Part shown: piece after piece, positions 29,590 to 39,988 of the stretch | Position numbering within the stretch: the first letter of the stretch is position 1 | Layout: every line of letters starts with the position of its first letter | Assembly: GCA_016707525.1 (NCBI GenBank) | Contig: JADJHP010000008.1 | Span: forward strand, 277,967-341,966 | Origin: Ignavibacteriota bacterium | GTDB lineage: Bacteria; Bacteroidota; Ignavibacteria; UBA10030; UBA6906 | DNA: 64,000 nucleotides | Direction: 5' to 3' | Made by a program: the position numbers and the translations under genes | The notes under the pieces: generated by a model | Database searches by the model: none | What the model was told of the DNA's origin: nothing | The model's input: only the letters and a program-made list of their open reading frames with translations

Positions 29590-30378
29590 TCAGTGCGATT
29601 CTGATGACGATGACGGCTCCCAGCGTGCAACAACCTGGTCGGCGAACCTGAGGTCCACCGCACGCAACGATTGTCCCCCGCGGCTGCTGACCACGCCGGT
29701 CCAGAAGCCTTCGAGAAGCGTCAGTTTATCTACAATGCTCCCCCGGCCGAACAACACCGGGATACCATATTCTGCGGTATACAACACCAATTCTCCATTC
29801 GGCTGCAGGTGGATCTCGGAGATCCGGCGCGAGACCGAGTTGCCGAGCTTCTGCGACGCGAGCACGATCTGCAGCGCTTCACGCAGCGTCGGATGCACGA
29901 CCTTTTTTCCGGGGCGGCATTCCTGCACCGCGGTAGCACCGGTGATCACCGGCAGGTCGAACGCATGCTCCGAGCGGATGGCCGGCATCATCACGCCTTC
30001 CGAATCCACGTACATCGTCTTTGCCGCAACCAGCACCGCGACCGGCACACGCTCCTGGACGCGGATGAGGATCCGGTCCGGCAGATCGCGGTGCACCGAA
30101 ACGTCCTTGAAGTACGGATTCTTCATCACGCGCGTGCGGATCACCCCGAGGTCGACATCCATCATCCGCCCGGTCAACGGCACCGCCGCCTGACGGAGGA
30201 TCGTTTCACGCGGGACGATGAGGTTACCGTCGCATGCGGCGACGCGCGCCGGCAGATCGGACTTCCACACGTACGAACCGATGGACACCGTGGCAGTGAG
30301 CAGGATGAGCCCGAGGAACAGGAGAATGCTCCCGATGCCCCGGACCTTTGTGCTCACGCCCTGTGGTGCCTGCGCCAT
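29590..30378 (-). CDS. ftsQ: Cell division protein FtsQ (DivIB type)
   Basis: A single-span division protein: a membrane helix at about 15-33 (LLFLGLILLTATVSIGSYV), a POTRA domain (CDGNLIVPRETILRQ), then the FtsQ/DivIB beta region. At 262 residues the length is normal. It sits three bases after the murC reading and ahead of ftsA, the classic place. Confidence 0.92.
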   Translation of the reverse strand: MAQAPQGVSTKVRGIGSILLFLGLILLTATVSIGSYVWKSDLPARVAACDGNLIVPRETILRQAAVPLTGRMMDVDLGVIRTRVMKNPYFKDVSVHRDLPDRILIRVQERVPVAVLVAAKTMYVDSEGVMMPAIRSEHAFDLPVITGATAVQECRPGKKVVHPTLREALQIVLASQKLGNSVSRRISEIHLQPNGELVLYTAEYGIPVLFGRGSIVDKLTLLEGFWTGVVSSRGGQSLRAVDLRFADQVVARWEPSSSSESH

Positions 30379-30381
30379 GGA

Positions 30382-31768
<1,387 letters not shown>

Positions 31769-31777
31769 GATCTGTCC

Positions 31778-32284
31778 TTAACGATCCGTGATGCGCGGCC
31801 TGCGCCAGGCCCGCTTGTCGCGTTTGGGCACGCGCGCCGCTATCGCGTGCATCTCATGCAGGAGGTCGCGTTCCCGCTCGTAGCGCCCGACCCGGATGCG
31901 GATGAACCGCCGCTTCCCTTTGATCTTGAACACGATCGCCTGGAACCGCCCTCCCGTACGCACGCCGAGCTCCCGCCCGATGTGCATCCACTCGATCTCC
32001 GCAATGGCGATCCGCCGGTCCAGCCACCGGTGACGGAAGACGATGGCATCCTGTGTGATGATCAGCCGCCGGTTCCGCAGCATATTCAACCCGAGAGTGA
32101 CGAACGAGACCAGCACGAAGAAGATGATGATGTACGTGATCGGGTCGTTCAGCACATACTCGAACTTCTGGTCCACGAAGCTTCCGCGGATCCCGCCGTA
32201 CAGGATCAGCGTGATAAGATAGATCAGGGCCGACTGGTAATAGAAGTCGAGCTTATATTTGAAGACATGTTCGTCTGCCGTCAT
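31778..32284 (-). CDS. Small two-helix membrane protein inserted in the dcw cluster
   Basis: The 168-residue protein has two membrane helices at about 18-38 and 50-70 and a basic cytoplasmic domain after them (RRLIITQDAIVFRHRWLDRR, then VFKIKGKRRFIRIRVGR), which looks like a bacterial PH-like fold. No named family is certain. It lies between murG (4 bases) and murC (9 bases), a place where most dcw clusters have none, and the tight spacing says it is co-transcribed. A structural or targeting role in wall synthesis is a fair guess only. Confidence 0.8.
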   Translation of the reverse strand: MTADEHVFKYKLDFYYQSALIYLITLILYGGIRGSFVDQKFEYVLNDPITYIIIFFVLVSFVTLGLNMLRNRRLIITQDAIVFRHRWLDRRIAIAEIEWMHIGRELGVRTGGRFQAIVFKIKGKRRFIRIRVGRYERERDLLHEMHAIAARVPKRDKRAWRRPRITDR

Positions 32285-32288
32285 GGCG

Positions 32289-33386
32289 TTATCGTCTAAG
32301 GCCCAGGACCGCCCGGGCGATCGTCATACTTGCATCGGGTTTTGCGATGCTCTTCGCGGCCGCGCCCATGCGGGTGCGCCGTGCTGCATCGTTCAACAAT
32401 TCCATCACCAGGGGGCGCAACGCCGTCCGTGCGGTCGCGTCCGTGCACAGCACCGCTGCACCCGCTTCCACCATCGCGCGCGCATTCTCCGTCTGATGAT
32501 CGCCCGCCGCCGTCGGCAGCGGCACCAGCACCGATGGCACGCCCGCGCAGGCGATCTCGGCCAGCGTGCTTGCACCCGCCCGCGACACCATCAGGTCCGC
32601 CACCGCAAATGCATCCTCCATCCGCTCGAGATACGGAAGGATCACGCCTGCCGGCGCCGCCGGCAGGGACTTCATTGCGGCCTTGATATGCTCTGCATCT
32701 CTCGCTCCCGTCAGCCAGAGCACCTGCACACCCGCTTCCGCCAGCGCCGGCATCACCTCCAGCACCGCGGCGTTCATCGATGCCGCTCCCTGGCTCCCGC
32801 CGGTCACGAGCAACGTCTGCTTCGCCGGATCCAATCCGAGCCTCGCCGCGGCATCCGCCCGCGGCACCGAGCCGATCGTCGTGCGCACCGGGTTCCCGCT
32901 CATCAGGATGTTGTCCTGCCGCTTCAGGAATCTCTTCGTGCGCTCGAACATCACATGCACCTGGAGCACGCGCGTGGCCAGGAGCCTGGTCGTCACGCCC
33001 GGATAGCTGTTCTGCTCCTGCAACACCGTTGGTATGCCGAGCAGCGTCGCCACATACACCGGCGGCCCGCTCACGTAACCACCCGTCCCGATCACCACAT
33101 CCGGTTTGAACCGGCGGATGTGCATGAACGACTGCACGAGCGAGGTGACGACCTTCACCGGCACCAGTGCCGTGGCGAACGAGAACGAGCGCCGCACGCC
33201 GCTGATCCAGATCAGTGCGAGGTCATAGCCACGCTCCGGCACGACCCGCTCTTCGATCCTTCCCTTTGTTCCAATGAACAGGACCGCCGCATCCTTGTCG
33301 ATCGACCGCACCGCATCCGCGATCGCGATCGCGGGATACAAATGTCCGCCGGTCCCGCCGCCGGCCAGCATGATGCGTGCTGCCAT
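32289..33386 (-). CDS. murG: Undecaprenyl-diphospho-muramoylpentapeptide N-acetylglucosaminyltransferase
   Basis: MurG transfers GlcNAc to lipid I, making lipid II on the inner face of the cytoplasmic membrane. The 365 residues contain the three G-loops: AGGGTGGHLYPAIA at the start, GTGGYVSGPP near 100 and GGSQGAASMN near 190, plus SRAGASTLAEIACAGVPSVLVP and GDHQTENAR near the C-terminus. The length is usual; three bases separate it from ftsW. Confidence 0.97.
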   Translation of the reverse strand: MAARIMLAGGGTGGHLYPAIAIADAVRSIDKDAAVLFIGTKGRIEERVVPERGYDLALIWISGVRRSFSFATALVPVKVVTSLVQSFMHIRRFKPDVVIGTGGYVSGPPVYVATLLGIPTVLQEQNSYPGVTTRLLATRVLQVHVMFERTKRFLKRQDNILMSGNPVRTTIGSVPRADAAARLGLDPAKQTLLVTGGSQGAASMNAAVLEVMPALAEAGVQVLWLTGARDAEHIKAAMKSLPAAPAGVILPYLERMEDAFAVADLMVSRAGASTLAEIACAGVPSVLVPLPTAAGDHQTENARAMVEAGAAVLCTDATARTALRPLVMELLNDAARRTRMGAAAKSIAKPDASMTIARAVLGLRR

Positions 33387-33389
33387 CGG

Positions 33390-34556
33390 TCAATACACCT
33401 GTCCTACCGCGGGCCCCTGCTGCGGGGCCTGCGCACGTACGCCACCATCGGCGGCCAGACGCGGATGCATGTCCGTTTGCGCCGATATATTCAGTAATAT
33501 GCCCACCGCGATGCATGAGACGATCATGGACGAACCACCGTAGCTGATGAACGGCAGCGGCAATCCCGTCGTCGGCAGCAATGCCAGCGTCACGCCGGCG
33601 TTCATGATGGCATAGAGCGTGATCGTGAACGTGATCCCGAGCGCAAGGAGCCGGCCAAACTCGTCGCGCGCCGCTTTCGCGATCGCGAGTCCGCGCAGGA
33701 AGAAGATCACGAACATCAGCAGCACCAGGACCGTGCCGATGAGGCCGTACTCTTCGCCGATGATGGGGAACACGAAATCCCCGAACGGCTCCGGCAGGAA
33801 CAGGTCGCGTTGCTTGCTGCCACCGGGCCCGAGGCCGAAAATCCCGCCATTGGCGAACCCGAGGATGCCCTGATACACCTGATGGTTCATATTCATGTTA
33901 CCGGACAGCACGCTCGCGATGTAGTCCGTCACGCGCTTCGCACGGTACGGGGCACTGATCATGTACCCGGCCAGCAACGGGATCCCGGCGCCGAGCGTCA
34001 GGCCGATATGCTTGCCGCGCACACCGCCCACATACAGCATGAGCATGCTCACCATGAAGAGCATCGAACCCGTGCTGAATGCCGGCTGCAGGAACACCAG
34101 TCCGGTGATCAGCATGACCCAGAACATCAGCGGGTAGAATCCCTCTTTCAGGTCCTGGACCTTTTCCTTCTTTTTCGTGATCAGCGCCGCCAGATGGATG
34201 ATCAGCGCGAGACGCGCGAATTCCGAAGGCTGGATGCCGAAGATCCACCGCGAGGCCCCTTTCACCACCGATGCACCGAGCGTGATGACGAGCAATCCGG
34301 CGATGCCGATGAGGAGGTACTTCGAGACCTTCTTCAGTATCCGGTAGTCGATCTGCATCGTCACGAACAGGAAGAAGAACCCGACCAGCACCTTGAGCGC
34401 GTGGTTGCCGAGCATCCGTCCGCTGGCCCCGACATGCTGCTGGGCCCAGCTCGAACTGGCGCTGTACACCACGCCGACACTGAAGACCATCAGGATCAGC
34501 ACCACGACGAGCGTGGCGATGTCGATGTGGTTCTTCTGTGTCTTGCTGATCATCAT
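33390..34556 (-). CDS. ftsW: SEDS-family septal peptidoglycan polymerase FtsW
   Basis: FtsW is a lipid-II polymerase working with FtsI at the septum. The 388-residue product has about ten membrane helices, the catalytic-Asp region ASRWIFGIQPSEFARLA, and the C-terminal PFISYGGSSM. The ATG overlaps the murD stop (4 bases), consistent with coupled translation. Confidence 0.95.
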   Translation of the reverse strand: MMISKTQKNHIDIATLVVVLILMVFSVGVVYSASSSWAQQHVGASGRMLGNHALKVLVGFFFLFVTMQIDYRILKKVSKYLLIGIAGLLVITLGASVVKGASRWIFGIQPSEFARLALIIHLAALITKKKEKVQDLKEGFYPLMFWVMLITGLVFLQPAFSTGSMLFMVSMLMLYVGGVRGKHIGLTLGAGIPLLAGYMISAPYRAKRVTDYIASVLSGNMNMNHQVYQGILGFANGGIFGLGPGGSKQRDLFLPEPFGDFVFPIIGEEYGLIGTVLVLLMFVIFFLRGLAIAKAARDEFGRLLALGITFTITLYAIMNAGVTLALLPTTGLPLPFISYGGSSMIVSCIAVGILLNISAQTDMHPRLAADGGVRAQAPQQGPAVGQVY

Positions 34557-35923
34557 GCGGCACCTCCGGAGAGGGCATGGACGATCTCTTTGAAGACCTC
34601 CCCGCGGTGCTCATAGTTGTCGAACCAGTCGAACGATGCGCAGGCCGGCGACAGCAGCACAACATCGCCCTTCACCGCCCGGGCCCGCGCTTTCTGTACC
34701 GCATCGGGCATGGTGGCGGCTCGCTCCACCGGCACGATGGACGAGAATGCCGCCACGACCTTCTCCGCGGATTCGCCGATGGCGATCACCGCGCGGCAGT
34801 GCTTCTTCACGAGATCGTTCAAACGGCTGTAGTCATTCCCTTTGTCGCGCCCGCCGATCAACACCACCAGCGGTGCTTCATAGCTCTGCAGGGCATACCA
34901 TACCGAGTCGACGTTCGTCGCTTTGGAGTCGTTCACATACGCCACGCCGTCCAGCACCCGCACGTGTTCCAGGCGGTGCTCCACGCCCTTGAAATTCTTC
35001 ATCGTCGCACGGAGCGATCCGGCATTGATGCCCGCTGCCTGCGCCGCCAGCGTCGCCGCCATCGCATTGTACAGGTTGTGCGTGCCGCGGATGCTGATCT
35101 CCTGCACCGGGATGACCGCGGTCTGCGTGCCATGGATCATCGTCGTCATCACCCCGTCCGCCAGCCATGCGCCGCTGCTGAGCGTCGCATGCGCGCTGAA
35201 CGGGAGAAGCGTCACACCGGCGGGCGCGTACTGTTTCACGGCCGTGCTGGTGATCTCGTCGTCGGCATTATAAATGAGCATATCATCCGCACCCTGCCGC
35301 GCGAACACCCGGCATTTGGAGCGGATGTAGAGGTCCATCGAATGTTCGTACCGATCCAGATGGTCCGGTGTGATGTTGAGCAGCACGGACACCGTCGGAT
35401 GGAAGGAGTCCACGTGGTCCAATTGGAAACTGCTCACTTCGAGCACCGCCGTATGGTCCGGGGTCATTGCCGTCACGATGTCCGAAAATGCCGTGCCGAT
35501 ATTGCCGCCGACCACTGCCGGCCGGCGCGCGTCCTCGAACATCCGGCCCGCCAGGGTGGTGGTCGTGGTCTTGCCGTTCGTCCCGGTGATCGCAATGATC
35601 GGACCGGGAGAGAACCACGACGCTGCTTCGAGTTCGCTGACGACCGCGATCCCGTGGGCGAGCGCATCGCGTACAGGGGGTGCCGACGACGGCACTCCCG
35701 GACTCAGGACCAGGACGTCCGTTTCCAGGAGGCGCGCGGTGTGCCCGCCGAATTCGCACGGGATCTGCAACTTCTTCAATTCTTCTTCCGCCGCGGGGCG
35801 TGCAGCGGATTCGCTCACGAAGACGCGCGCGCCGGCGCTGGCGAGCAGGCGTGCCACTGCGAGCCCGCTGCGTGCCGCACCGATCACACTGTACCGCTTC
35901 GTCTGTACGTCTTCGCGCTTCAT
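34553..35923 (-). CDS. murD: UDP-N-acetylmuramoylalanine-D-glutamate ligase
   Basis: MurD adds D-glutamate to UDP-MurNAc-L-Ala. The 456 residues include a Rossmann-type start (YSVIGAARSGLAVARLLASA), the ATP loop ITGTNGKTTTTTLAG, the EVSSFQLD block and YVNDSKATNVDSVWYAL. Normal length. It ends in ftsW and starts five bases after mraY stops. Confidence 0.97.
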   Translation of the reverse strand: MKREDVQTKRYSVIGAARSGLAVARLLASAGARVFVSESAARPAAEEELKKLQIPCEFGGHTARLLETDVLVLSPGVPSSAPPVRDALAHGIAVVSELEAASWFSPGPIIAITGTNGKTTTTTLAGRMFEDARRPAVVGGNIGTAFSDIVTAMTPDHTAVLEVSSFQLDHVDSFHPTVSVLLNITPDHLDRYEHSMDLYIRSKCRVFARQGADDMLIYNADDEITSTAVKQYAPAGVTLLPFSAHATLSSGAWLADGVMTTMIHGTQTAVIPVQEISIRGTHNLYNAMAATLAAQAAGINAGSLRATMKNFKGVEHRLEHVRVLDGVAYVNDSKATNVDSVWYALQSYEAPLVVLIGGRDKGNDYSRLNDLVKKHCRAVIAIGESAEKVVAAFSSIVPVERAATMPDAVQKARARAVKGDVVLLSPACASFDWFDNYEHRGEVFKEIVHALSGGAA

Positions 35924-35927
35924 GTCC

Positions 35928-37052
35928 CTATCGTACCTTGAACGTCGCCAGGCTCAGGATCATCAGAAGGATGGCGACAATGTAGAACCGTGTCACGATC
36001 TTTGGCTCGGGCCAGCCGAGCAGCTCAAAATGATGATGCAGCGGCGCCATCTTGAACACGCGCCGCCCTTCGCCGTATTTCCGTTTGGTATACTTGAAAT
36101 AGCCGCGCTGGATGATCACCGAGAGCGTCTCCGCGAGGAAGATGCCGCCCAGCGTGGGGAGCAGCAGTTCCTTCTTGATCAGGACACACAACGCACCGAT
36201 CGCGCCGCCCAGCGCCAGCGAGCCCGTGTCGCCCATGAACACCTGCGCCGGATAGGCGTTGAACCAGAGAAAGCCGAGCGCCGCACCCGCCATCGCCGCG
36301 CAGAACACGACCAGCTCGCCGTTGCCGCGGAGGAACGGGATCGTGAGATACTCCGCGAGCACCGCATTCCCGGAGATGTAGCTCATCACGCCCAGCGTCA
36401 GCGCCACGATCGCCACCGTACCGATGGCAAGTCCGTCCAGGCCGTCCGTCAGGTTCACGCCGTTCGATTCGGCCGTGATGATGAACACGACCATCGGGAT
36501 GTACAGGATGCCGACGTTCAGTTCAAGGTTCTTGAAGAACGGCACCGTGGTGGACGTGTTCAGCGGCACGAGGGTCGGGTCGATCCAGTGCGGGAAGAAG
36601 TAGATCACGCCTCCCACCACCAGCCCCACGAATACCTGCCCGACGATCTTGTACCGACCGATGAGCCCCTTGGGCTTCTTCTTCACCACTTTCAGATAGT
36701 CATCCAGGAACCCGACCGCACCCAGCGTCACCGTCACGAAGATGATGAGCACCACATACATGTTCGTGAGGTTCCCCCAGAGCAGCGTCGGGATCAGGAT
36801 CGCCGCCAGCACGATCAGTCCGCCCATCGTCGGCGTTCCCGCCTTCGCAAGGTGGTTCTTCGGTGCTTCCACCTTGGCAGCTTCGCCGATCTGATGCTTC
36901 CGCAGCGCCCGGATGATCTTCGGCCCGAGCCAGAACGCGATGAGGAGCGCGGTGATCGCGGCCGCGGCCGAGCGAAAGCTCAGATAGCGCACCATCCCGA
37001 ATCCCGGCGGGTGATAGACCCGCTCCATCCATTCCAGGAGCATATACAGCAT
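35928..37052 (-). CDS. mraY: Phospho-N-acetylmuramoyl-pentapeptide-transferase
   Basis: MraY makes lipid I from UDP-MurNAc-pentapeptide and undecaprenyl phosphate. The 374-residue protein has about ten membrane helices, the family block KAGTPTMGGL and the Asp-rich FLDDYLKV, NLTDGLDGLA and FMGDTGSLALG motifs and ends with HHHFELLGWPEPKIVTRF. Both gene edges are within five bases of the neighbours. Confidence 0.98.
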   Translation of the reverse strand: MLYMLLEWMERVYHPPGFGMVRYLSFRSAAAAITALLIAFWLGPKIIRALRKHQIGEAAKVEAPKNHLAKAGTPTMGGLIVLAAILIPTLLWGNLTNMYVVLIIFVTVTLGAVGFLDDYLKVVKKKPKGLIGRYKIVGQVFVGLVVGGVIYFFPHWIDPTLVPLNTSTTVPFFKNLELNVGILYIPMVVFIITAESNGVNLTDGLDGLAIGTVAIVALTLGVMSYISGNAVLAEYLTIPFLRGNGELVVFCAAMAGAALGFLWFNAYPAQVFMGDTGSLALGGAIGALCVLIKKELLLPTLGGIFLAETLSVIIQRGYFKYTKRKYGEGRRVFKMAPLHHHFELLGWPEPKIVTRFYIVAILLMILSLATFKVR

Positions 37053-37054
37053 GG

Positions 37055-38476
37055 TTACGCGTTCACCTCGTTCCTGCGGCGCTCTGCTGCAGCGCCTCGT
37101 TCTTGTAAGAAGATGACGACATCCTCCATCCGCATCCCGCGCGATCCCTTCACCAGCACCACATCGCCCGGGGTGAGCAGTTCGAGGAGATACTCTGCGA
37201 GGATGTTCTTCTGATCGTACGGTACCGCCGCGGGGATCGACGCCGCACGGGCGATGAGCCCTCCGAGCCGGCCAAACGTCAGCAGATGATCGATCTTCAT
37301 CGCCGCCACCGCCTGCCCGATCCTCTCATGCTCGGCCTCTGCCGCAGCACCCAGTTCCAGCATGTCCGCCAGCACGGCGATGCGTTTGCCGCTCGACGGA
37401 TACGCGGCCAGCGTCCGCAGTGCCGCCATCATGGAGTCAGGGTTGGCGTTGTACGTATCATTCAGGATCGCCGCGCCGTTGGCATGGACGACCTCCATGC
37501 GCTTGCTGCTCGCGGTGAACTGTGTCAGCGCTTCCACGATCCGCTGCACGGGCACACGCAGTGCGAGTCCGACCGCCGCCGCCGCGAGTGCATTCGCCGC
37601 GGCATGTTCGCCGGGCACGCCCAGGCGCACATCCACAGGTTTCGTGATGCCTTTTCCCGCGAGCGTGAACCGCACCCCGCCTTCGGGTGTCAGTGTTATA
37701 CGCGACGCACGGACATCTGCCGTGCGCGATCGCGTCCCATACCGCACGCACTTCTTGCGACCGCGGGCGGCACCCGCCAGCAATGTGTCGTCCGTGTTCA
37801 CGAACGCGACCGGCTCTTTTCCGCCGGATACTTTTGCCCAGAGCGATGTCTCTTCCGCGGCCACGCCTTCCACGGTCCCGAAGAACTCCAGATGCTCGCG
37901 GCCGACGTTGGTGATGAGGACGTGCGTCGGTTGCAGCACATCACGGAGCATCGCCACTTCGCCGGGATGATTCGTTCCCACTTCCACCACCGCAACATCA
38001 TGTTCTTTCGTGAGCCGGAAGATCGTCTGCGGGACACCGATATGATTGTTGTTGTTCCCCTCGGTGCAGAGGACGTTCTTCGTCGTCCCCAGCACGCGCG
38101 CGATCATGTCCTTGGTCGTGGTCTTGCCGTTGCTGCCGCCCACGGCGACCACGGGGCCGGTGAATTTCTGACGGTACACGGCCGCAAGCTGCCGGAGCGC
38201 CACGTAGGTATCCTCCACGACGAGCGCGACGGCGTCGTGCGGGACATCCGCTGCGCCCTGTGCATCCACGACCACGCCTGCCGCGCCGCGTGCAAGCACG
38301 TCGGCGATGAACCGGTGGCCATCGAACGTGTCACCCCGCAACGCCACGTAGAGCTGTCCGGGTGCCACCGTCCGCGAATCCGTCGACACGCCCACTGCAC
38401 TCCACCGCTCGTGCCCTTGCGGGACGTGCAGTGCGCGGTGCGGTACAGACCGCAGGTCGGTGCGTGTCAGCTTCAT
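37055..38476 (-). CDS. murF: UDP-N-acetylmuramoyl-tripeptide-D-alanyl-D-alanine ligase
   Basis: MurF completes the pentapeptide by adding D-Ala-D-Ala. The 473 residues show the N-terminal domain with GVSTDSRTVAPGQLYVALRG, the ATP loop VGGSNGKTTTKDM, the EVGTNHPGE block and NDTYNANPDSM. The start overlaps the murE stop by four bases. No ddl gene is seen here to supply the dipeptide, so it must be elsewhere. Confidence 0.97.
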   Translation of the reverse strand: MKLTRTDLRSVPHRALHVPQGHERWSAVGVSTDSRTVAPGQLYVALRGDTFDGHRFIADVLARGAAGVVVDAQGAADVPHDAVALVVEDTYVALRQLAAVYRQKFTGPVVAVGGSNGKTTTKDMIARVLGTTKNVLCTEGNNNNHIGVPQTIFRLTKEHDVAVVEVGTNHPGEVAMLRDVLQPTHVLITNVGREHLEFFGTVEGVAAEETSLWAKVSGGKEPVAFVNTDDTLLAGAARGRKKCVRYGTRSRTADVRASRITLTPEGGVRFTLAGKGITKPVDVRLGVPGEHAAANALAAAAVGLALRVPVQRIVEALTQFTASSKRMEVVHANGAAILNDTYNANPDSMMAALRTLAAYPSSGKRIAVLADMLELGAAAEAEHERIGQAVAAMKIDHLLTFGRLGGLIARAASIPAAVPYDQKNILAEYLLELLTPGDVVLVKGSRGMRMEDVVIFLQERGAAAERRRNEVNA

Positions 38477-39981
38477 TTCATGTTCCTGATGAACATCTCT
38501 ACTTCTTCACGGTCATCGAGATGCGTCTTCTCCGTCCCGATCACCTGATAATCCTCATGCCCTTTGCCGGCGATCAGCACCACGTCGCCCGGTTCCGCAA
38601 GCAGCAGCCCCTTGATGATGGCCCTCCGGCGGTCGGCTTCCATGTACACCGCGCTCCCCGGCAGCACGCCCGCCTGGATCGCGTTCAGGATCAACTGCGG
38701 GTCCTCCTGGCGCGGGTTGTCCGACGTCAGGATCGTGATCGTACTGAGCGACGATGCGATCCGGCCCATCTTGGGCCGCTTGTCCTTGTCGCGGTTCCCT
38801 CCGCAGCCGAACACGGTGATGATGCGCTGCTGGCCTTTCGGGGGGAGCAGTGCGCGGATCGCCGTGAGCGTATTTTCCAGAGCATCCGGCGTGTGCGCGT
38901 AGTCGATGATGGCCGTCCACCCGGTGGGCGACGCGATCTGTTCGAACCGTCCGCGTACCGCGTTCAGCGAACCGATGCCCTCTGCCGCCATTGCCGGCGC
39001 GATGCCGAGTTCGCACAGCGTCGTATAGGCCGCGAGGAGGTTCGCAACATTGAACCGTCCTGTCAGCGGCGTGGTGACAGGCACCTGCTGCCCGCCCCGC
39101 ACGATCGAGAACGTCATCCCGCGCACGGTCATCTGCACATCGGCGGCGGTCACATCCGCGGCTTCCTGCATACCGTAGGTCACGCGACGTGCCTTCGTCT
39201 CCGCTGCCAGCGTCGCCGATGCGGGATCGTCCGCGTTCATCACCGCCACCGCGTCGGGCGGCAGCATGGTGAAGAGCATCTTCTTCGCATCGCGGTACGC
39301 TTCCATCGAACCATGATAGTCCAGATGGTCCTGCGTGAGATTCGTGAAGACGCCGGCCGCGAACCTGATCCCGTGCACACGCCGCATCGTGAGTGCGTGC
39401 GATGACACTTCCATGACCGCGTACGTGCAACCGCGTTCCACCATCGTCGCGAGCATCTTCTGCAGGTCCGCCGACTCCGGTGTCGTGTGCGTCGCCGGTA
39501 CCACCTCGCTGCCGAGGTCGTAGGCGATCGTGCCGATCATGCCCACCGTTTCGCCGGCCGCCTCGAGCGCCGCTTTCAGCAGGTGCGTCGTGGTGGTCTT
39601 GCCGTTGGTGCCGGTCACCCCGATCACGCGGAGTTTCTGCGACGGCTGGCCGTGAAAGTTCGCCGCCATCTGTGCGAGCGCAACACGCGCATCCTCCACC
39701 ACCAGCTTCACGACCCGGGTATGCATGAACATCGCATCGGGCATCGCGGTGTCGTCCTGCATCACCACCACGTTCGCGCCATTGGCGATCGCATCGCTGA
39801 TGAACCTCGTCCCGTTGGTCGCCGTCCCGGGTATCGCAACGAACAGATCGTTCTGCTTCACCATCCGTGAATCGTACCGGATGGCGGACACATGGATCTC
39901 CTGCGTCTGCGCCATGGCGCCGAAGTTGGTACTGAACAACTTCGCCACCCGTACACCATCAAGGAGTTTGGTGAGGACCAT
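38473..39981 (-). CDS. murE: UDP-N-acetylmuramoyl-tripeptide synthetase (MurE)
   Basis: MurE adds the third stem-peptide residue. The 502 residues include SAIRYDSRMVKQNDLFVAIP, the ATP loop GVTGTNGKTTTTHL, the block EVSSHALTMRRVHG and DYAHTPDALENTL. In the C-terminal domain the substrate loop reads TSDNPRQEDP; the family loop DNPR fits meso-diaminopimelate (DNPxxxxx), so DAP is the likely substrate. Seven bases separate it from ftsI. Confidence 0.97.
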   Translation of the reverse strand: MVLTKLLDGVRVAKLFSTNFGAMAQTQEIHVSAIRYDSRMVKQNDLFVAIPGTATNGTRFISDAIANGANVVVMQDDTAMPDAMFMHTRVVKLVVEDARVALAQMAANFHGQPSQKLRVIGVTGTNGKTTTTHLLKAALEAAGETVGMIGTIAYDLGSEVVPATHTTPESADLQKMLATMVERGCTYAVMEVSSHALTMRRVHGIRFAAGVFTNLTQDHLDYHGSMEAYRDAKKMLFTMLPPDAVAVMNADDPASATLAAETKARRVTYGMQEAADVTAADVQMTVRGMTFSIVRGGQQVPVTTPLTGRFNVANLLAAYTTLCELGIAPAMAAEGIGSLNAVRGRFEQIASPTGWTAIIDYAHTPDALENTLTAIRALLPPKGQQRIITVFGCGGNRDKDKRPKMGRIASSLSTITILTSDNPRQEDPQLILNAIQAGVLPGSAVYMEADRRRAIIKGLLLAEPGDVVLIAGKGHEDYQVIGTEKTHLDDREEVEMFIRNMK

Positions 39982-39988
39982 ACTTCCT

